Origin: Victivallales bacterium
GTDB taxonomy: Bacteria; Verrucomicrobiota; Lentisphaeria; Oligosphaerales; Oligosphaeraceae
DNA: 10,524 nt
NCBI GenBank assembly: GCA_017964325.1
Contig: JAGCSE010000173.1
Span: 1-10,524 of the forward strand
Direction: 5' to 3'
Positions 7,001 to 10,524 of the stretch are shown here, piece after piece (position 1 is the first letter of the stretch; the number at the start of each line of letters is the position of its first letter). The notes beneath the pieces are model-generated. The model was not told the DNA's origin. It saw only the letters and a program-made list of their open reading frames with translations, and did not search any database. A program made the translations under genes and the position numbers.

Positions 7001-8281
7001 CTGGATGCTGTCGGCAAGACGACGGAAGCCTTTTCACGCATGGGCATCAAGATTCCGAAACTCGATCCAAGCAAGCCGTTGCCGCGTGATCTGCAAGTTC
7101 TCGCCATCGGTTGCGATTCATTGGACAAAGTCCGCAACGCAGCTGCATTGAAGGACTTGCAACGTCTTGTCGATCGCGGGCTGACGGTCGTCGTCTTCGA
7201 GCAAACCGCCGATGCGCTGTCAAAAGCCTTTGGTTTCCGCGCCTTTACGCCGGGCTCCCGCCAAGTATGGCTCCGCCAGCCGAACCATGCCATTCTCAGC
7301 GGCCTCGTCAACGAAGACATGGCCGACTGGCGTGGCGCCACGACGCTTGGGCCGCTTGCGGGTCCTCCGGAAAGTCTGGATGAATCGCAGCGTTGGAAAC
7401 GCGTCTGGCGTTGCTCGCAGCTCGGCGTCGTCGCCTCCACCATCGTCGAAAAGCCTCATGTTTCCAGCGTCCGTCCGCTTGTCGACACTGGCTTCGATCT
7501 CCGCTACATGGCTCTCTGGGAGACAGTTAGCGGTAGCGGTCGTATGATTTTCTGCCAGCTGGACATCACGGACCGTATCGCCAGAGACGCCGTCGCAGAC
7601 AAGATTTTCACGAATCTCGCCGCATACGCGATGTCGCCTTCAACGGTTCAGACTCGTTCCGTCGCCGACATAGCCGCCATTCCGCAGAATCCGCAGCAGT
7701 CCGTCATTCTCCTGAAACGCGGTTGCAAACCGCAGATTGAAAAGGCCGGAGAGGCTCTGAAGAATTACTTGATATTCGGCGGAACCATCGTCGCTTCAGG
7801 ACTTTCCATGGATGACGCGCAGGCTTTGATTGCCGCCACTGGCGACCGCTTCGCCGTCAAACTCGAAACGCATTGGAAAAACCATCTTGATTCCACGCGC
7901 CTTCCCGCTGTCTTCGCAGGCATTTCGCCCGCCGAAATCCATTGGCGCCGAAAGGTGGAAGCCCCTGTCGTCAGCGAAGTTGCCAATGACGGATGGAAGA
8001 GCGACACAGGCGTCATCGCGGATATTCCATTTGAAAAAGGACGCATCGTCTGGCTCTCCGCTGCAGCAGAAGATTTCGATCCGGAATGGCGGAAGGACAT
8101 GGTCTTCACGCGCGTCAAGACGGAACGACTGCTGACGCTCGTTCTCGCCAACTGCGGCATCGAATCCGGCCCGTCATGGACGGCCTTCTTCGGCCCGGAC
8201 GCGCAAAAAGCCGACGAGGCTCTTCTCTATACGGACACGCGCGTCAACCGCGACGATCCCTACGCGGATATGCGGTGGTAA
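4007..8281 (+). CDS. Secreted multidomain glycoside hydrolase family 2-like protein
   Basis: The 1424-residue protein has a Sec signal peptide (MNKKFALISFLSIVMVAAA, cut near residue 19). The GH2 sugar-binding jelly roll opens with CLNGLWQFRSD (about 48-58), is interrupted by a carbohydrate-binding-like beta-sandwich (about 99-225, ending WFDNLRIV), and resumes with HFAWYRRDIMIP (about 269-280). A beta-sandwich and then the catalytic-type barrel from about 475 follow. NHPSLVMW (586-593) marks the strand that normally ends in the acid/base Asn-Glu; here it reads RMNMNGNCYAQDQNP, so that Glu is missing. FMVEHAIPYP supplies a candidate nucleophile, Glu691. Residues about 985-1215 look like an amidotransferase-like domain (LAIGCDSL, PNHAILSGL, DWRGATTL, FCQLDITDR) without an evident catalytic triad, and about 1219-1405 may be a second such fold. 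It probably acts on an extracellular glycan; substrate unknown. It is much longer than a usual GH2 (roughly 600-1100). No Shine-Dalgarno site is visible. Confidence 0.82.
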   Translation: MNKKFALISFLSIVMVAAAFTPPLPEGAYPEWSYEKAWKTDSGLRETVCLNGLWQFRSDPQYKDEIIVATTHELKMNKPGDLDRFAVSQPPNATVTASFDPSKHTEGNGSLKLDLDVPPNQNLYHVHTLLKNVPAQTKLNIRIDVLNQIKTGTIQIEVQDARSWEYFCKLGNMIPVSDKWQTIDTEISLPADTKEIKIFICRNHGKQTGVKGTAWFDNLRIVQIDRPVVKNPEIPSDDKWGFAKVPAINNEGVFYHDDDPGKANPGGRHFAWYRRDIMIPKFWENRRVFLDFNRLTTNAIVFCDGKKVGDLGYQGGSVDVTEFARPGDLLPICVFVQSINAVNILPRVIKRSNHHPTGINGDVFLRSQPKENTFGDCTIITDTAEQTITVKTTLSHRTKENLRWRCDIHDGAKIVKSFSGKLEGDQIIATDKWEDAVFWEPSSPKLYTLTLSCIKGADLVDQTMPVRFGFRDFKINGKFFYLNGIKFNLKPCAYWPFKGNWHTKDAMRHWIRKAKAANYNFVYIEDATVPGKPDVNPDILDVCDEEGMLVGLGPLPVTGFFSDIDEPKAWDDWTMCAEHDVRRVINHPSLVMWRMNMNGNCYAQDQNPLLLDGKMEFTPGSPSAKKEYAMLKSNAFVRSIDPTRPTYNHACGKTGELYTLNNYLGWPEQQDLREWLRVWAEKADKPLFMVEHAIPYPGDFQMRDPRQWWQNEPVMTEYGAIQLGEKAYDLEEDDYVDYLSRQWHHQKKVWYSSYPYFCDNYPPILDICSSRVYEVLIPAWRTWGISGGVNAWENCWRRLIKKNAPGAVGQVPPSVPLKTDWANLQRPGYDCSYWVYDPGGGGEIRTLHDLGRPEEKEYFQPTMRSEIMPQILAPLYAYIGGPDDQWFAQDHTFRTGETVGKSVILLNDNRKPVTFNVQWRCTMDGQTIASGNEDVIVQPGESGRSQIRFTAPKVNGRSEAKVIADVKADDQRLTVKPFALQFYPPRAKQNASFPSWGLLDAVGKTTEAFSRMGIKIPKLDPSKPLPRDLQVLAIGCDSLDKVRNAAALKDLQRLVDRGLTVVVFEQTADALSKAFGFRAFTPGSRQVWLRQPNHAILSGLVNEDMADWRGATTLGPLAGPPESLDESQRWKRVWRCSQLGVVASTIVEKPHVSSVRPLVDTGFDLRYMALWETVSGSGRMIFCQLDITDRIARDAVADKIFTNLAAYAMSPSTVQTRSVADIAAIPQNPQQSVILLKRGCKPQIEKAGEALKNYLIFGGTIVASGLSMDDAQALIAATGDRFAVKLETHWKNHLDSTRLPAVFAGISPAEIHWRRKVEAPVVSEVANDGWKSDTGVIADIPFEKGRIVWLSAAAEDFDPEWRKDMVFTRVKTERLLTLVLANCGIESGPSWTAFFGPDAQKADEALLYTDTRVNRDDPYADMRW

Positions 8282-8293
8282 CACTCTTAGGCT

Positions 8294-8471
8294 CTAGAAC
8301 TTCTAGATTTTCTAGGCTTCTAGAGCTTCTAGCGCCTCTAGAGCTTCTAGCGCCTCTAGAGCTTCTAGCGCCTCTAGAGCTTCTAGCGCCTCTAGAATTT
8401 CTAGCGCCTCTAGAGCTTCTAGCGCCTCTAGAATTTCTAGAGCATCTAGGCTTCTAGCTCTAGTCTTCTAG
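8294..8471. repeat. CTAG array: 21 CTAG motifs, mostly at exact 9-bp spacing
   Basis: CTAG starts at 8294, 8303, 8312, then 8320 to 8446 in fourteen unbroken 9-bp steps, then 8454, 8460 and 8468. The core is an 18-bp unit, CTAGAGCTTCTAGCGCCT, seen in seven tandem copies from 8320 to 8445: five identical, one with AATTT for AGCTT, and the last more diverged. Ten of the intervals have the form CTAGA-N3-TCTAG, a 5-bp inverted repeat. It fills the whole gap between the convergent GH2 and transporter genes and enters the 3' end of the latter. Outside the two CTAG clusters I found only three CTAGs by eye in the window (1665, 3107, 8796). Its function is unknown; options are a protein-binding array, a modification target, a transcription roadblock between convergent genes, or a slippage-grown satellite. 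Confidence 0.95.
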
Positions 8472-9354
8472 CCTTCTGCGGAACTTGAGACAGCATAATG
8501 GCAATAAACATCAGCCCGCAGCCGCATAGTTCGCGCACTGTGAGCTTCTGGTGGAGCAGCAGCCAGCCGCCGATGGCGGCGAATGTCGATTCGAGGCTCA
8601 TAATCAATGAAGCAATGGTCGGATTGAAATTCTTCTGGCCGACCATCTGCAATGTATAGGCAACGCCTGATGACATAATGCCCGCGTAGAGTATCGGAAT
8701 AAGCGCCGCTTTTATCTGCGACAGTTGCGGCATTTCCTCCAGAAAAAACATACCGATCAGGCTGAGGATTCCCGCGACAAAAAATTGAATACAGGCTAGG
8801 CGGACGCAGTCGCATTTTGGCGCAAAATGGTCGATGAAAAGGATTTGGAACGTAAAGAGAAATGCACATGCTATGACGAACAAGTCTCCTTTGGCGATGC
8901 TGAAGCTTTCGTTCATGCACAGCAGATAGAGCCCCGCGACGGCGATGACGATGCTGATCCAGACGAAAATCGAGCAGCGTTTTTTCAAAAAAATGCCGAA
9001 AATCGGCACGAGAATGATGTAGCAGGCCGTGATGAAACCGGCCTTGCCGACGGTCGTGTATTTGATGCCGATCTGCTGCATGGCGCTGGCCGTCCCGAGC
9101 GCGACACCGCAGCATAATCCGCCGATCAGCAAGTCTTTTCGACGGTACGATTTTTCGATCTCCTTGTCCTTCTGGGATTTAAGTTTGTCAAGAAACAAAA
9201 TGACAGGAATGAGGACGAGTCCGCCGAGAATGGAACGGAGCATGTTGAAGGCGAGCGGCTCGATGGAATCCATGGCGGCGCTCTGGGCGCAGAATGCGAA
9301 GCCCCAGATGATCGCCGTCAGGAAAAGCATGACGATGTTTTTCGTGTGTTTCAT
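8446..9354 (-). CDS. EamA-family (DMT superfamily) transporter
   Basis: The 302-residue protein has about ten hydrophobic helices in two halves, as EamA-type exporters do. The first EamA repeat covers about 7-145 (IIWGFAFCAQSAA near the start, then TTVGKAGFITACYIILVPIFG at 101-121). The second covers about 155-290 and ends with the typical PTIASLIMSLESTFAAIGGW and LLLHQKLTVRELCG stretch. Members export or exchange small metabolites such as amino acids or their derivatives; the substrate cannot be told. The start is the ATG complementary to 9352-9354; no clear Shine-Dalgarno site precedes it. The gene converges on the GH2 gene. Its TAG stop (8446-8448) and its last eight codons (ARRLELEA) are made of the CTAG array, so the native tail after LSQVPQK has probably been altered. 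Length is normal for the family, so function is probably kept. Confidence 0.88.
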   Translation of the reverse strand: MKHTKNIVMLFLTAIIWGFAFCAQSAAMDSIEPLAFNMLRSILGGLVLIPVILFLDKLKSQKDKEIEKSYRRKDLLIGGLCCGVALGTASAMQQIGIKYTTVGKAGFITACYIILVPIFGIFLKKRCSIFVWISIVIAVAGLYLLCMNESFSIAKGDLFVIACAFLFTFQILFIDHFAPKCDCVRLACIQFFVAGILSLIGMFFLEEMPQLSQIKAALIPILYAGIMSSGVAYTLQMVGQKNFNPTIASLIMSLESTFAAIGGWLLLHQKLTVRELCGCGLMFIAIMLSQVPQKARRLELEA

Positions 9355-9364
9355 GGAAAAATAT

Positions 9365-9399
9365 TTGGTATGCGGAGTGAATTGATGCTATAATATAAT
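9365..9399 (+). promoter_or_regulatory. Sigma70-like promoter for the acetylesterase-like gene
   Basis: TTGGTA (9365-9370, four of six matches to TTGACA) is followed after 18 bp by TATAAT (9389-9394), a perfect -10. A second TATAAT (9394-9399) overlaps it by one base. The 93-bp divergent gap is strongly AT-rich compared with the coding DNA. The same AT block on the other strand (TATTAT) could also serve the transporter, but I see no good -35 there. Confidence 0.55.
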
Positions 9400-9432
9400 A
9401 TTGAAAACAACTTTTTGGAATTCTGACAACAA

Positions 9433-9438
9433 GAAAGG
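9433..9438 (+). promoter_or_regulatory. Probable ribosome binding site for the acetylesterase-like gene
   Basis: GAAAGG lies 9 nt before the ATG at 9448. It is a modest match to the anti-Shine-Dalgarno sequence and supports this start, which is directly followed by a signal peptide. Confidence 0.4.
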
Positions 9439-9447
9439 CGTTAGACG

Positions 9448-10524
9448 ATGAAGGTATTGAACACGATTCTACTGGGGCTTGCGGCGACGGTGGCGATTCC
9501 GTGCATGGGCGATGTGGCGGTGCCGCCGATTTTCGCGGACAACATGCTGCTGCAACGCGATCATGACGTTCCCATATACGGCACGGCGAGCCCGGGCGAA
9601 CTTGTCACGGTGGAATTCGCCGGCCAGAAGATCGACGCGACAGCGGACGCCAATGGCGAGTGGACGGCGACGCTCAAGCCGATGGCCGCTTCCGCCGAGC
9701 CGCGCGAGATGGTCATCACAGGCCAGAACAAACTGGTGTTGAAGAACATACTGGTCGGTGACGTCTGGCTGGCCTCCGGCCAGTCCAACATGGAGTTGCG
9801 TCTTCCCGAAGCCGTGAACGCAAAAGAGGAAATCGCGAAGGCGGATTATCCGACGATGCGCTTTTTCACCGTCGCGCACGCCCTGTCGTCAGCTCCGCAG
9901 ACGGAAGGCGTCGGCCAATGGCTGCTCTGTACGCCGCACAACGCGCCGAAATTCTCCGCAACGGCATATTTCTTTGCGCGGGAAATCATTGAACGCTATA
10001 AAGTTCCGATCGCGATCATCAGTTGCGGCGTCGGTTCCGCAGGGTGCGAATGCTACGTTCCAGAGGAAGTCCTGCGGGCGGATTCGCGTCTGCCGCAGCC
10101 GCTAAAGGATTTGAAGCCGGAGGAATTCACGGATTGGGCGACGTATGACAAAGTCCGCATGCAGGTCTATCACGATGGCATCTACAAAGATCCGGGCATC
10201 AAGCCGGAATGCCTCGAATGGGCCAAACCGGACTATGACGATTCCGACTGGGCGTCCATGGCGTTTCCGTCGTCCATCAAGCAGAAAGGCGTGAACATCG
10301 ACGGCTCCGTCTGGTTCCGCTCGACGGTCGATGTTCCTGCGGATTGGGACTTTGCGCATCCATCGATGCTGGCGTTGAGCTTCGTGCAGCACAACAGTAT
10401 TGCCTACGTCAACGGCATTGAAGTTGGCCGCAAGAAGAACGACGGCAAGGAATGGGTTCCGCATAACTATGCGTTCTCCAGCAAGATGTTGCATGCGGGA
10501 AAGAACACGATCGCCGTCCTCATC
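9448..10524 (+). CDS. Secreted sialate O-acetylesterase-like protein (3' end missing)
   Basis: The frame is open from ATG 9448 to the window end, giving 359 residues; the stop lies beyond. A short Sec signal (MKVLNTILLGLAATVAIPCMG) is followed by the family's first beta domain: VPPIFADNMLLQRD, VPIYGTASPGE, and ANGEWTATLKP. VGDVWLASGQSNM (103-115) carries the nucleophile Ser113 of the SGNH/GDSL-type esterase. FSATAYFFARE (169-179) and IAIISCGVGSAGCECYVP (188-205) occupy the places of the family's later blocks. At about 256-359 there is a GH2-like jelly-roll insertion (DYDDSDWASM, VWFRSTVDVP, AYVNGIEVG), usual in long members. The downstream Asp-x-x-His block is not in the window. Such enzymes remove O-acetyl groups from sialic acids or other acetylated glycans, which fits the secreted GH2 neighbour; the exact substrate is open. 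Confidence 0.85.
   Translation, partial: MKVLNTILLGLAATVAIPCMGDVAVPPIFADNMLLQRDHDVPIYGTASPGELVTVEFAGQKIDATADANGEWTATLKPMAASAEPREMVITGQNKLVLKNILVGDVWLASGQSNMELRLPEAVNAKEEIAKADYPTMRFFTVAHALSSAPQTEGVGQWLLCTPHNAPKFSATAYFFAREIIERYKVPIAIISCGVGSAGCECYVPEEVLRADSRLPQPLKDLKPEEFTDWATYDKVRMQVYHDGIYKDPGIKPECLEWAKPDYDDSDWASMAFPSSIKQKGVNIDGSVWFRSTVDVPADWDFAHPSMLALSFVQHNSIAYVNGIEVGRKKNDGKEWVPHNYAFSSKMLHAGKNTIAVLI

Noticed and set aside
4007..8281. A GH2 pseudogene or fusion artefact because of its length and the missing acid/base Glu.
   Set aside because: The frame is intact for 1424 codons with a signal peptide and recognisable folds throughout, so a divergent but functional protein is more likely.
8086..8457. 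A plus-strand open frame reading through the CTAG array as a repeated LELLAP hexapeptide-type protein.
   Set aside because: Its 5' half overlaps the GH2 gene in another frame. The repeat stays open only because a 9-bp period keeps the TAG of CTAG out of that frame; there is no start signal of its own.
8294..8471. A CRISPR array.
   Set aside because: The units are only 9-18 bp with no unique spacers and there are no cas genes; it is a simple tandem array.

Overview
This window reads as part of a GC-rich genome of an anaerobic, polysaccharide-degrading bacterium. The mix suggests the Lentisphaerota/Victivallales or wider PVC group: a secreted oversized family 2 glycoside hydrolase, a secreted sialate O-acetylesterase-like protein, a Tat-exported iron-sulfur aldo/keto reductase, a polyferredoxin and few strong Shine-Dalgarno sites. 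That placement is an inference from family resemblance and recall; no rRNA or other marker gene is present.

Left part (1-3922, + strand) is a tightly packed four-gene unit whose promoter lies outside the window. It contains (i) the 3' 300 codons of a Pro/Ala/Ser-rich protein ending in a two-helix CD225/dispanin-type membrane domain, (ii) a DUF2752 membrane protein with the CPGCGGTR motif, (iii) a NapH-like membrane protein fused to a NapG-like ferredoxin part, with cysteines for six [4Fe-4S] clusters, and (iv) a Tat-signal aldo/keto reductase with a C-terminal eight-cysteine ferredoxin module. Gaps are 7 nt, 1 nt and a 4-nt ATGA overlap, so co-transcription and translational coupling are likely. 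The last two genes suggest an electron path from the membrane to a periplasmic reductase.

Middle part (4007-8281, + strand) is one 1424-residue secreted GH2-like protein with a carbohydrate-binding-like insertion and a long C-terminal tail of amidotransferase-like folds. The usual GH2 acid/base Glu is not where expected, while a candidate nucleophile Glu is present. The gene is flanked on both sides by CTAG-based repeats: a trio at 8-bp spacing upstream (3928-3949) and a striking array of 21 CTAG tetranucleotides, mostly at exact 9-bp spacing, downstream (8294-8471).

Right part holds a minus-strand EamA-family (DMT) transporter (8446-9354). It converges on the GH2 gene, and its stop codon and last eight codons lie inside the CTAG array. 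A 93-bp divergent intergenic region with a good sigma70-like promoter follows, then the 5' 359 codons of a secreted sialate O-acetylesterase-like protein that runs off the window end.

No tRNA, rRNA, CRISPR array, transposase or attachment site was recognised. The best candidate for something undescribed is the CTAG array; the four-gene redox/membrane operon comes second.
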